DNA of 64,000 bases, taken from Aliidiomarina celeris (GTDB lineage Bacteria > Pseudomonadota > Gammaproteobacteria > Enterobacterales > Alteromonadaceae). The stretch spans positions 1 through 64,000 of the forward strand of contig NZ_QMIL01000002.1 in assembly GCF_003316875.1 (NCBI RefSeq), written 5' to 3'. A model generated the notes under the pieces. That model was not told where the DNA came from. It searched no databases and saw nothing but the letters and a program-made list of their open reading frames with translations. Of this stretch, positions 52,434-61,441 are shown piece after piece. Numbering within the stretch: the stretch's first letter is position 1; every line of letters begins with the position of its first letter. Position numbers and translations under genes: made by a program.

Positions 52434-55400
52434 TAGCTGTCCAACCGGCCAACACGCACTATCTGCACAATAGACTCGACAATGCGTTTGGCTTGGTCAA
52501 TGCCGCCACCCAAGCCCTTGCACTCCGAAAAGATAATAGGCAGTAACTTCTTGCGCACATCGGCTTCGATATTTTGTGGGTTAATGGAGTTCTCAGAAAC
52601 AGCTTGATCCACCACCTCATCTACCTGAAAAGCGAGTTTTGTCCATTTTTCTTGGGTAGTTTCATCCATTATCGCAAAGGCATCCGGGAGGTTTTGCTTG
52701 AACACACCGTAATAGCCTTGTGCATGCTTGTTGGTTGCGAACACCTCGGGCATATCGTCAAGCTTACGCGCCTTAACCTGCTCCTCAAACTCATGGAACA
52801 ACATGTACTGCTTTAAGGGGTGATCAAACAGCTTCTCGGCTTCCTCAATGGCTTGGCGCAGCAGCTTAGAAAATGCTTCTTGCGCATAAGGATCGTCGCG
52901 CAGCTCTTGCTCAATCATTTTCGTGACGCGGGTTTTAATAATGTCGGTTTCGTTGCGGGTTTTCTCTTCGCTCCACTCATCCGGCTTTTGCTGTTGCCCC
53001 ATCTTACCCACTTCATACACACCATCGGAATCTCGCACGCCAACACCCACCACGTGCTTGTCCAGTAGCTTTTTCACATCCGCCGCATAATGGTCATAAC
53101 TCACGCATTCACCAGCGTCTTGCTGAACCACTTGGCGCAGGCTAGAAAGCTGCTTCACGGTTTCTTTGTATAACGCACGGTCTTTGTCGGTAAAGCTTTT
53201 GTCGTCAAAGAAGGTTTTCGATTGCAACGCTACTTTCAAGCAACTGGCAAAATCGCTGAGTGCCTCGTAAAAATCTTCGCGGGTTTTCAAGTTTACATCG
53301 ACAAATTCACTATCTCTCTCTTCCATGCGAGGTAAGAGCACATGCTTTAGCGCTTCAATGTCGGACTTGTTCTTTACACCATCAAAAATGCTCCCCAAGC
53401 GCTTATAAAGCTGCGGCAAACGTTTGTACTCCGTACTCATCTGCTGGTACAAACCATCAATATCATTGATGTCGTAACCACCTTGAGTGCGCGAGGCGAG
53501 GTCTTGATAGTCTTGAATGGTGGTGTCGAGCTCAGCAAGAATGCCGCGATAATCAATTAACAAACCGAATTTCTTATCTGGGTGTAAGCGGTTCACTCGC
53601 GCTATGGCCTGAATCAGGTTGTGGCCTTTCAACGGCTTGTCGATATAGAGCACCGCATTTCGAGGCTCATCAAAGCCGGTTAATAGCTTATCCACCACTA
53701 TCAGAAGTTTTAACTGCGGGTCATTGGCAAAGCGCTCTATTAAGTGTTTGGTATAGGTTTGCTCATCGCTGCCGCCAACGGTTTCTTTCCACCACTTGGT
53801 AATTTCAGGGGCGCTTTCTTCATCTACCGCAGTATTCCCTTCACGCGTATCCGGCGAGCTCATCACCACGGCCGATTCAAACAAACCCAGCTCGTCCAAG
53901 AAGCGTTTGTACTTAATCGCTGCAGCTCTCGAATCGCAACACAGTTGGCCTTTTAAGGTATCGCCAATGTTCTTATCGAAATGATGTGCAATGTCGTAAG
54001 CAATTAAACGAATGCGATCATCGGCACCATACACTTGCCCACGTTTCGCAAATTTCTTTTTCAGGTCAGTTTTCTGCTCGTCGCTCAAGCCTTCAGTAAT
54101 GCGGTCAAACCATGCGTCAATCGCGCGCTCATTCACGTCTAAATCTGGCACACGCTCTTCATATAAAAGGGGCGTCACGGTTTTATCTTCTACCGCTCGT
54201 TGCATGGTGTAGGCATGCACTATGGGGCCAAACTTATTGGTGGTTTTATCATCTTTCAGCAGCGGCGTTCCGGTAAATGCTACAAATGCAGCTTTGGGCA
54301 AAGCTTGTTCCATACGAATACTGTTTTCGCCGCCTTGGCTACGATGCCCTTCATCAATCAACACAATAATATCGGCACTGGGGTTGAAGCATTCTTTCAG
54401 CTTGGTCGCAGAGTTAAACTTTTGAATAAGGGTAAACACAATTCGCTCTTGGCCCTTCCCAATTTGCTCCGCTAAGCGTTTACCCGAGGTAGCCATGGCT
54501 GCCTCACGGTCTTTTTTGCTGGCAAGCTCACCGCCAGAAGCAAAAGTTTTTGAGAGTTGGCTTTCTAAATCTACCCGATCCGTCACCACCACCACACGGC
54601 ACTGTTTTAGCGCCTCATGCAAAATCAAAGTTTTCGATAAAAATACCATGGTGAAGGATTTACCCGAGCCAGTGGTATGCCAAATTACACCGCCTTCACG
54701 GCCACCATTGCGTTTACGCATTTGAATGCGCTCAATTAAACGCTTAATACCAAACACTTGCTGATAGCGGCCAACAATTTTGCCGACCTTTTTATCGAAA
54801 ATGGTGAAATAGCGAATCATGTCGAACAGGCGCTGGCGCGAGAGCAAGCTAATTAACAGGCGATCTTGCCCCGAAAGCATCAATTCGCCACCCGCCACCA
54901 AGTTTTGATACCAGGCTAAATCACCAGGGTGTCGATGAGCGAACAGACGATGGGTATCTGCCTCGCTTTGGGTTTTATTCTTCAGCGCCAGCATTTCCGT
55001 GTCTGCAATATCCTCTTCGCGCCACGCCGCCCAAAACTTCTCCGGGGTTTCCACCGTGCCATAACGACCATCGCTACCATTAATGGAAAACAACAGTTGG
55101 GTATAAGCAAACAAATGAGGAATTTCATCGGGCCGCTGGTTGCGCAAACTTTGTGAAATACCTTCTAACACCGTCGGGCCTTTTTGCGCATTACCATCCG
55201 GCCGCTTAGCTTCAATCACTACCAGCGGAAGGCCATTTACGAAACACACAATATCAGGCCGCCGCGAATCAAGCCCATTCGCGCGAGTTACGGAATACTC
55301 TTCAGTAAAATGAAATTGATTGTTCGCTAGTTTGTGCCAATCAATCAGCTGAATGGTAGGGCTTATCTTTTTACCATCGACAAATTCGGTAACCGACATG

Positions 55401-55714
55401 CCATACATCAAGTGGTTATAAATCTGCTCATTGGCATGGCGCAGCCCTTCGTTTAGCGCTGGTGAGCAGATATGGGAAATAATGTTGTCGATAGAGTTAT
55501 TCGACAGCGAGTGCGCAACACCCGCATGCACAAAGGTGCGTTTGGCGAGAGTTTCACGCAGCACGTCACGCAACACCACTTGGTCTTGCTTGCCGCCGCG
55601 CAGGGCCAGCGCCTCACTTGGCGCTAAAAACGCCCACCCCAAATTCGCCAACAGCGCCATGGCTGGAATTTTGGCAGCATATTCTTCCTGAAACTTCGGG
55701 GTGTAGCGTTCCAT
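52433..55714 (-). CDS. hsdR: Type I restriction enzyme R subunit HsdR
   Basis: 1093 residues. An N-terminal PD-(D/E)xK nuclease ('PDIVCFVNGLPLVVIEAKRPDG', about residues 150-170) is followed by a superfamily 2 translocase with Walker A 'TTGSGKSFTM', motif II 'DEGHRS', motif III 'FTGTPL' and motif VI 'QAIARVNR', then a helical C-terminal domain. With HsdM and HsdS it translocates and cuts unmodified DNA. It lies about 3.4 kb from hsdS, separated by other genes, and shares one-base overlaps with both neighbours. Confidence 0.95.
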   Translation of the reverse strand: MERYTPKFQEEYAAKIPAMALLANLGWAFLAPSEALALRGGKQDQVVLRDVLRETLAKRTFVHAGVAHSLSNNSIDNIISHICSPALNEGLRHANEQIYNHLMYGMSVTEFVDGKKISPTIQLIDWHKLANNQFHFTEEYSVTRANGLDSRRPDIVCFVNGLPLVVIEAKRPDGNAQKGPTVLEGISQSLRNQRPDEIPHLFAYTQLLFSINGSDGRYGTVETPEKFWAAWREEDIADTEMLALKNKTQSEADTHRLFAHRHPGDLAWYQNLVAGGELMLSGQDRLLISLLSRQRLFDMIRYFTIFDKKVGKIVGRYQQVFGIKRLIERIQMRKRNGGREGGVIWHTTGSGKSFTMVFLSKTLILHEALKQCRVVVVTDRVDLESQLSKTFASGGELASKKDREAAMATSGKRLAEQIGKGQERIVFTLIQKFNSATKLKECFNPSADIIVLIDEGHRSQGGENSIRMEQALPKAAFVAFTGTPLLKDDKTTNKFGPIVHAYTMQRAVEDKTVTPLLYEERVPDLDVNERAIDAWFDRITEGLSDEQKTDLKKKFAKRGQVYGADDRIRLIAYDIAHHFDKNIGDTLKGQLCCDSRAAAIKYKRFLDELGLFESAVVMSSPDTREGNTAVDEESAPEITKWWKETVGGSDEQTYTKHLIERFANDPQLKLLIVVDKLLTGFDEPRNAVLYIDKPLKGHNLIQAIARVNRLHPDKKFGLLIDYRGILAELDTTIQDYQDLASRTQGGYDINDIDGLYQQMSTEYKRLPQLYKRLGSIFDGVKNKSDIEALKHVLLPRMEERDSEFVDVNLKTREDFYEALSDFASCLKVALQSKTFFDDKSFTDKDRALYKETVKQLSSLRQVVQQDAGECVSYDHYAADVKKLLDKHVVGVGVRDSDGVYEVGKMGQQQKPDEWSEEKTRNETDIIKTRVTKMIEQELRDDPYAQEAFSKLLRQAIEEAEKLFDHPLKQYMLFHEFEEQVKARKLDDMPEVFATNKHAQGYYGVFKQNLPDAFAIMDETTQEKWTKLAFQVDEVVDQAVSENSINPQNIEADVRKKLLPIIFSECKGLGGGIDQAKRIVESIVQIVRVGRLDS

Positions 55715-56391
55715 TACCAGTACTCCGGTTTTTTTATTGGTTTTTTCTTTGTCGGGATGGTGTTAGGTAGCTGGCTACTTTCCAACTCTTTAGTCGTTAT
55801 ATACTTTCTCGTCCAATCTGCATAGTTACTAAGCTTAGCATTTGCTGGCCGAGCATTTTCGTGTTGTCGAACCGGGATAATAACGCCGATATGAACGTTC
55901 CCATCATAGTCTTCTCGAATGGCTTGCAGCGCTGGAAATATATCAGTGTCATTGGACACAAAAACGATGTGCTCAGCATTTCCTTTTACTACATCTCGAT
56001 AGGCTGTTAAAGCGATATTAACGTCTGTTTCCTTCTCTTCGAGCTTCCAAACATCAACGCCTTGGCTTTTGTCTGGTGGATTTATGTAGATAGGTAGTTT
56101 TGCTTTTTCTAACGAATAATACCCTTTGATAATCTCTATTTTCTCTGGATAACGTGCCTCTAAAGCACGGTGGTAACTTTGCTGAGCTTGACTAGCAAGC
56201 TGGCCATTACTCGCAACTTTTGCCTTGATGTCAGCAGTAAAGAACTTTACTTGAATTACCTCTAGCGCCGGATCTTGAACTCGAATAATTTGCTCAACAA
56301 ATAATTTGTACAAATCAAGCCACTTAAAGGGCGTGTGCTTTAAGCAACCGTAAAAGAGGTTGTAACCATCAACGTAAACTATGGTTTTCAT
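55714..56391 (-). CDS. NYN (PIN-like) nuclease-domain protein
   Basis: 225 residues. The NYN core has 'MKTIVYVDGYNLFYG' (first acidic residue Asp8), the central 'EKETDVNIALTAYRD' (Asp) and 'FVSNDTDIFPALQAIRED' (Asp pair), the metal-binding set of the LabA-like/PIN fold, so an RNase is likely. It is translationally coupled to hsdR by a TAATG overlap. Its start lies 24 bases after a strong terminator hairpin, itself preceded by a strong promoter. Confidence 0.87.
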   Translation of the reverse strand: MKTIVYVDGYNLFYGCLKHTPFKWLDLYKLFVEQIIRVQDPALEVIQVKFFTADIKAKVASNGQLASQAQQSYHRALEARYPEKIEIIKGYYSLEKAKLPIYINPPDKSQGVDVWKLEEKETDVNIALTAYRDVVKGNAEHIVFVSNDTDIFPALQAIREDYDGNVHIGVIIPVRQHENARPANAKLSNYADWTRKYITTKELESSQLPNTIPTKKKPIKKPEYW

Positions 56392-56414
56392 GCAAATTCC
56401 TTATGCCAGAAATG

Positions 56415-56440
56415 AAAAAACCGCCGAGAGGCGGTTTTTT
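56415..56440 (-). terminator. Strong terminator hairpin ahead of NYN-hsdR
   Basis: AAAAAACCGCC-GAGA-GGCGGTTTTTT: an 11-base-pair stem with a GNRA tetraloop and T run in both directions. On the minus strand it lies about 100 bases after the SEC-C gene stop. It also lies about 70 bases downstream of a separate promoter at 56495-56523 and 24 bases before the NYN ATG, so it would end transcripts from both. Confidence 0.88.
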
Positions 56441-56494
56441 CGCCCCAAATCGAAGCCAACTGAATGACAGCTATAAGGGGTGAGTCGTGCAATA

Positions 56495-56523
56495 AGTATA
56501 GAAAGAACCCCTTCCGGTGTCAA
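56495..56523 (-). promoter_or_regulatory. Strong sigma-70 promoter upstream of the NYN-hsdR leader
   Basis: On the minus strand: -35 TTGACA (56518-56523), a 17-base spacer and -10 TATACT (56495-56500), near consensus. The expected start near 56488 gives a leader of about 75 bases that ends exactly at the hairpin 56415-56440. Confidence 0.75.
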
Positions 56524-56537
56524 TGTTCAAATTTCCA

Positions 56538-57239
56538 TCAATGCAGACAGCATTGCTTATATTTTTTGCCGCTACCACAAGGACATGGCTCATTTCTGCC
56601 TATTTTAGGCAAACTGACAACTGGGCTCTGCACCGTCGATTTCGCCATAGCACTAGGGTGAAGGTGCTGGCGTTGATTTAGCCAGTAGGCATGTATCATT
56701 TCGGCGCCAAGTTCAATCAAGGGAACATGGGATTGGTGCTCTTTTAAGCTTAGCGCTTCAATCTTGTCGAAATGCTCTTCTTTTCCATGTAGGGCAATAA
56801 GCGCAAGGGCTTGCTCAGGCTCTTTCGACATTTCTGGCCAGTTGCCTAAATCGACGCCGCGCATATATCCAAAACACCACTCCTCAACAATCAATACCTG
56901 CTGCTTTGATTGTGTGCTCGCTTTAAATAGTGCTGAGAATTCACCCGTATTTTTCGTCATCAACATGTCAACAATGCAGTTCATGTGGCGGATAACCAAT
57001 GAAATAAAGCGCTTAAACTCGTCTTCGCTTTCCCAGTTCGGGCTATGCGTCTCACCGCCCCAAATAGCCGGCATCCATACACTCGGCGGAATCATATCCG
57101 GGCCCGATACCACCGCCGTTAAAAAGCCATCCAGCTCGGAAGCATCAAGCACGGCGTCATCGAGGCCATATTTGTCGAGCATCGCCTCAATAAACTCAAA
57201 TTCTTCGTCCGACAGATACCCTTTCGGTTGTTCGTTCAT
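56538..57239 (-). CDS. YecA/UPF0149-family protein with SEC-C zinc motif
   Basis: 233 residues from ATG 57239. The YecA/YgfB-type helical domain ('[49 protein letters not shown]') is followed by a C-terminal SEC-C motif ('[17 protein letters not shown]'), a small zinc site found in SecA and in many stand-alone proteins. The function is uncertain. It lies between the two halves of the type I system, directly after the C-terminal remnant of rhuM. Confidence 0.87.
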   Translation of the reverse strand: MNEQPKGYLSDEEFEFIEAMLDKYGLDDAVLDASELDGFLTAVVSGPDMIPPSVWMPAIWGGETHSPNWESEDEFKRFISLVIRHMNCIVDMLMTKNTGEFSALFKASTQSKQQVLIVEEWCFGYMRGVDLGNWPEMSKEPEQALALIALHGKEEHFDKIEALSLKEHQSHVPLIELGAEMIHAYWLNQRQHLHPSAMAKSTVQSPVVSLPKIGRNEPCPCGSGKKYKQCCLH

Positions 57240-57240
57240 A

Positions 57241-57687
57241 TTACTCACTTTTATTTCCTTTGCTGGGTTCTCTTCGCGCCAATACATCGCGCTCGTTAAA
57301 AGTTAAGAATTCGTCTAATTTAGTGACCCAGTCTCACAGAAACACCCGATTGTTGCGCGAAGTGAGGCTCGTAATCCTTAGTTCAACCAAAAATCACCAC
57401 GCACATATTACTGAAAGACTTCAGTGTTTAACCTCACGATTACTTTCATTTCGAACTTGTAAGTAATCCTTACAAGTTGAACGTTCATCCAGTTCAACGT
57501 CTTCGTAAACTGAACGTACATGCTGTCTGATTGCTTGCGGTATTAGTTGGTATAGTTCGGCTAATGCTGCTTGAGGAAGCCAGACAATTTCACCTTCAAA
57601 TCGGCATTGAATTTGAACGCGACCGTCTTCTGCTGAAAAGATTAGAAAGTCGTTCTGATTTTCAGGCAAATACTGCTTTCCCGTCAT
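57241..57687 (-). pseudogene. RhuM-family gene with its middle deleted
   Basis: The N-terminal 88 codons (57421-57687, 'FLIFSAEDGRVQIQCRFEGEIVWLPQAALAELYQL...VYEDVELDERSTCKDYLQV') match the start of RhuM, a DNA-binding-like family often next to type I restriction genes. The frame then ends. About 90 bases later, at 57241-57333, a second frame encodes '[21 protein letters not shown]', which matches the RhuM C-terminus. Full RhuM is about 330 residues, so some 200 are gone. The ATG overlaps the stop of the HNH gene (ATGA). Confidence 0.75.
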
Positions 57688-59072
57688 TCTGACTCCTGCT
57701 TCCAAGGCGTAACTCCTTGGAACTCTTGAGGATGAAAAGGCTTTCCAGTTTGAGTGTTTATCCGAGCTATAACTTCTCTGACACCAATATCTGCGATCTT
57801 AACTCGGGCAGAATATGAATGACTTTCCTCATCCTCGCAAAGCACTTCAGCTTCAAATACTTTATCTGACCATTCTTGCTCTAGCACATCATCAGCATAG
57901 AAACCGACAAAACCATTATTGACGGCAAAATCTTCTGGCTCTTGCCTTGAAATGTGGAAAAGCTCAATCTTATTTTTATCTTCAATACCAATCACGCCCC
58001 AGGAACATGGTCTTGAGTCGAGCTGCTGACCATTAAGGTAAAATAGCTCTTCAGTCCATTGAGGGTGCTTTTTCAATCGCGTTTCAAGTGCGCCAATTAC
58101 AAAGTAATTTTGATCTGCCGATGGATAAATACTTTTATGTATTTTCTTAGACGGTCGTTTTTCACAGCCTTCATTCCAAACGCCCACCTTACGGAGGCGC
58201 GAACCTTGATTGCCAAAGCCGAACCAAATACCAGTTCCCTCAATCCATACTCCTTTTCCACCGACAATCTTAACATCACCAAGCTCTGGCTTTTTAGTTT
58301 CTGATGAGTCGAGATAAATGGCACAATCGCCGTAATTAAAGTCACCTTCTACTTCTACATCAATAGCACACGAGTAATCATCGGCGTGCTGTCTAACAAT
58401 CATTCGGTCTTTATCAACCACAATATGAAACGGTGAGACATACATATTTAATCGGTTGATTTTCAGGGTTGCATTATCTTCATTTTTTAATGCATCGAAC
58501 AGGATTTCGCGAGAGCCGCCTCTAATGACTAATCGGGTACCCTCTTGCTCAACATCCCAAATGTCGGTGGGACCTATCCATTCGTTATCGATTATCTCAA
58601 AGAGCTTATTTCCGTTGGAGTCAAAAAACTTACCAGTAACGACATATCCGCCAGAGTCCTCGTCTTTTTTATATGAAAGCACATCGGTTCCATCAATGTT
58701 TATAATAGCGCGGTGCTCATTAAATCGACTTTTGCCGATATCCACACGGAGATTCTGGTAGTGATTGACGAAATATTCGTTATCTCGGGGCGGTGCTGTC
58801 GAAGCCTCACGCTGAATCTTTTCGTATTGTTTCTGAACAACTTCTTTTGGAAGGCGTTTTTTCGTGACGCTGGAATGACAAGTAGGGCATAGCAGGGCAA
58901 TGCAGTCAGGGGAGTGCTCTCGAGCATCTTTAAACTCAGGCAGAATATGCTCGTACTGATAAATCGCACTTCGGCAAATAACACAGCCAAACTTCGACCG
59001 TTGACGAACTTCGCGTTTCACAGTCGCCGGAATCGTCCTTTTAAGCCCATGTCGATTGGTTTCTGCTGCCAT
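57684..59072 (-). CDS. HNH-endonuclease-like protein with a large unknown C-terminal region
   Basis: 462 residues from ATG 59072, which suits an AGGA ribosome site better than ATG 59078. The N-terminus holds an HNH/zinc-finger nuclease core: Cys30/Cys33, Glu41-His42, and Cys62-x2-Cys65-His66 ('GCVICRSAIYQYEHILPEF...LLCPTCHSSV'). Residues about 100-460 are beta-rich, with repeated 'I-x-G-x-D/N' turns ('INIDGTDVLSYKKDED', 'KIVGGKGVWIEGTGIWFGFG'), and I do not recognise them. It lies 9 bases downstream of hsdS and is coupled to the rhuM remnant. It may be a separate defence nuclease carried in the type I operon. Confidence 0.8.
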   Translation of the reverse strand: MAAETNRHGLKRTIPATVKREVRQRSKFGCVICRSAIYQYEHILPEFKDAREHSPDCIALLCPTCHSSVTKKRLPKEVVQKQYEKIQREASTAPPRDNEYFVNHYQNLRVDIGKSRFNEHRAIINIDGTDVLSYKKDEDSGGYVVTGKFFDSNGNKLFEIIDNEWIGPTDIWDVEQEGTRLVIRGGSREILFDALKNEDNATLKINRLNMYVSPFHIVVDKDRMIVRQHADDYSCAIDVEVEGDFNYGDCAIYLDSSETKKPELGDVKIVGGKGVWIEGTGIWFGFGNQGSRLRKVGVWNEGCEKRPSKKIHKSIYPSADQNYFVIGALETRLKKHPQWTEELFYLNGQQLDSRPCSWGVIGIEDKNKIELFHISRQEPEDFAVNNGFVGFYADDVLEQEWSDKVFEAEVLCEDEESHSYSARVKIADIGVREVIARINTQTGKPFHPQEFQGVTPWKQESE

Positions 59073-59081
59073 TTCCATTTC

Positions 59082-60314
59082 CTAAGTCACTTTAACGCGA
59101 CGCTTGCCTGTTAAGAGCTGCTGCATTAGGGCTTTTTTCTCCTGCTTCAGTGTATCGATCTTTTTCTGTAACGTGGTGATTTCCTGATCGGCGGAGGACA
59201 GAACTGTGGCGATTTCTTTTTGTTCTTCCATATCAGGTAAGTAAAGAAGAAAGTTTTTGACCATTCCTGCATTTAGATTTGACTGAGTTCCTTGCTGGCC
59301 TTGAAGCTTTATTTTCTCCTTCAAAGAAGTCAAGAAGAAATACAGAAATTCAAAATCAAGCCCAGATTTAGGTCTAATACCTAAAATTGCTTGCGAAGAA
59401 CTCAGTGGAACTTGCGCTACGCTGCATTCTCCAATGGAGGCGTACATCGCATAAAGAACACTATTCTTCGGGTAAATACGGGCTGATGAGTTTTCCAAGC
59501 CAAGTTCAGTAAGGTTTTTTTCAGTTGAAGCAATCCACTTGCCTTGCTTCGTCATGTCAGCAATAGATACCCAAGGAATATTTCCTCCGTAGTATTCTTC
59601 GATATTGGATTTTGGCGTACCACCGCTATTCATATCGGCCACAGCACCTAGTTTTACCTTCTTCCACTCCCCACTAAACCGCTCGCCATTCTCATCAAGC
59701 AAGCGTGTTTTGCCGGTGAGCAGTTGCTGCATGAGGGCTTTTTTCTGCTGCTGGCTGTTGGCAAGCAGTTGCTCGGTGGTGGTGATGGCCTTATCCCAAG
59801 TGGAAAGGATTTCGGCAATTTTCTTTTGTTCAACCAAGGAAGGAATAAGTACTTTTAACGTTAACAGCTCGCTTTTGGTAATATTTTTCATCGAACCGCT
59901 AGTGCCTGTCGCTAGTTTTTTTAAGCTGTAGCGTACGTAGCTGGACGATAGCAAATAAGCCAGCCACTTCATGTTCATTTTAGGCTTAGGGATTGTTTGC
60001 CATAATTTATCCGGCAAAAATAGATTCGGGTAATCCTCATCAACATAAGCGCTAGCGCCCACGAATGCTTCCGTATTACTTCGACTTATAATTACACGAT
60101 CCTTTTTAGGATTAATTCTTGCCCGTTCAATTTCTGTTGGGTTTATTACTTTTGCTGCCTTGGCGTCAAATGTTCCATACGATACCGAACTTACTTTCAG
60201 GACCGCCTTTTCGTGCTCTCTTACCTCGCGATCTTCACCATTTACGCTTACCCCAGATTCCAAGCCCTCAAGAAGATCTCCGACACACCCTTCTTTCCAT
60301 CCCTCAGGCACCAT
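59082..60314 (-). CDS. hsdS: Type I restriction specificity subunit HsdS
   Basis: 410 residues: two target-recognition domains, each followed by a conserved coiled-coil spacer. The spacers share 'QKKIAEILSTWDKAI'/'QKEIATVLSSADQEI' and 'KKALMQQLLTGK' (about residues 188-202 and 390-404), encoded by an imperfect direct repeat 606 bases apart. The TRD2 opening 'VKLGAVADMNSGGTPKSNIEEYYGG' is typical. It defines the split recognition sequence for HsdM and HsdR. ATG 60314 has AGGAGG upstream. Confidence 0.93.
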   Translation of the reverse strand: MVPEGWKEGCVGDLLEGLESGVSVNGEDREVREHEKAVLKVSSVSYGTFDAKAAKVINPTEIERARINPKKDRVIISRSNTEAFVGASAYVDEDYPNLFLPDKLWQTIPKPKMNMKWLAYLLSSSYVRYSLKKLATGTSGSMKNITKSELLTLKVLIPSLVEQKKIAEILSTWDKAITTTEQLLANSQQQKKALMQQLLTGKTRLLDENGERFSGEWKKVKLGAVADMNSGGTPKSNIEEYYGGNIPWVSIADMTKQGKWIASTEKNLTELGLENSSARIYPKNSVLYAMYASIGECSVAQVPLSSSQAILGIRPKSGLDFEFLYFFLTSLKEKIKLQGQQGTQSNLNAGMVKNFLLYLPDMEEQKEIATVLSSADQEITTLQKKIDTLKQEKKALMQQLLTGKRRVKVT

Positions 60315-60388
60315 AACTCACCTCCTGCGAAAGCTTCCTTGTATTTGTTTGTGCTGCAACCAACACGCCGCATTCCAAAAACACCACA

Positions 60389-61441
60389 TCAACTCGCTCG
60401 CACATGGTATACCCCCTGGCGTTCGCGAATTTGCTCCTCTACTTTGCGGCGTTCTCGTTCAAGCTCGCATTGCAACTCTTCTTCGCTAGGTAACACAGTT
60501 AGATATTTTGAGGCGAAAAGGTGTTGGCTGTCTTTCAGTACCGAGTATTGCGCAACGGTGTGGTTATGTTCACTGCACAGAATTAAACCAATAGTGGGGT
60601 TGTCGTCGGGGCCGCGTTTTTGCTCTTCATACATGCGCACGTACATGTCCATTTGCCCGACGTCTTGGTGGCTCAACTTATTAAGTTTTAAATCGACTAA
60701 CACGAAGCACTTAAGTACGTAGTTGTAGAACACCAGATCAATGTAGTAATCACCGTCATCGGTGCGAATGCGTTGCTGGCGTTCAACAAAGGCAAAACCT
60801 TTGCCCATTTCCATTAAAAAATGCTGCAAGTTACTAATAATGCCTTGCTCTAAATCCGCCTCTTGATATCGGCCTGATTCTAAATTGAGGAAATCGAGAA
60901 TGTAGGGGTCGCGCAGAAACTCTTTTGGGTCGCTTGCAAGCGCAGTGGTTTTCGCTTCGGCCTCGGCTGCGACTGGTGCTTTGTTTCGGCTAGAAAGCAA
61001 ACGTTCGTAGTATAGGTTACCTATTTGTCTTTCAAGAGCGCGCACGCTCCAGTTTTGTTGTGCTGCTTCTTTTGCGTACCAGTCTCGCGCTTGCAGATTT
61101 GTAACGCGCAGCAAAATACGATGGTGCGTCCAACCCAATTCGGAACGCACTGCGTTCCAAATTGGATTTGCTTGATAAAATGCACGCATATTTCTTAGGT
61201 TACGAGGATCAAACCCTTTCCCAAATTCTGCAGTAAGTTGCGCTGATAAAAGTTGAAGCTGTTGCTTGCCATAGGCCGCGCGCTGCTCACCTTGCTGTTC
61301 GTGTTCAAGAATAAGCCGCCCCACCTGCCAATAAGTGTGCACCATGGCGGTGTTCACCTGGCGCTTTACTTGCGCACGAGCTTGCTGCACTACCTCGCGA
61401 ATGCTTAGATACAGTGCACTGGTTTCAGTAGACTTATTCAT
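60389..61441 (-). CDS. DUF1016 (YhcG-type) PD-(D/E)xK nuclease
   Basis: 350 residues from ATG 61441. It has an N-terminal YhcG winged-helix region ('VHTYWQVGRLILEHEQQGEQRAAYGKQQLQLLSAQL') and a C-terminal PD-(D/E)xK nuclease domain. Probable active-site residues are in 'GKGFAFVERQ', 'YYIDLVFYN' and 'VLVDLKLNK'. The family is common in restriction and mobile-element islands, with unknown substrate. It overlaps the dinD stop by 8 bases and precedes hsdS by 74 bases. Confidence 0.88.
   Translation of the reverse strand: MNKSTETSALYLSIREVVQQARAQVKRQVNTAMVHTYWQVGRLILEHEQQGEQRAAYGKQQLQLLSAQLTAEFGKGFDPRNLRNMRAFYQANPIWNAVRSELGWTHHRILLRVTNLQARDWYAKEAAQQNWSVRALERQIGNLYYERLLSSRNKAPVAAEAEAKTTALASDPKEFLRDPYILDFLNLESGRYQEADLEQGIISNLQHFLMEMGKGFAFVERQQRIRTDDGDYYIDLVFYNYVLKCFVLVDLKLNKLSHQDVGQMDMYVRMYEEQKRGPDDNPTIGLILCSEHNHTVAQYSVLKDSQHLFASKYLTVLPSEEELQCELERERRKVEEQIRERQGVYHVRAS

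Noticed and set aside
55714-57239. Retron or abortive-infection system in the hsdR-hsdS gap
   Set aside because: The leader-hairpin-NYN arrangement suggested a noncoding RNA system, but there is no reverse transcriptase or effector; the genes are NYN and SEC-C proteins only.
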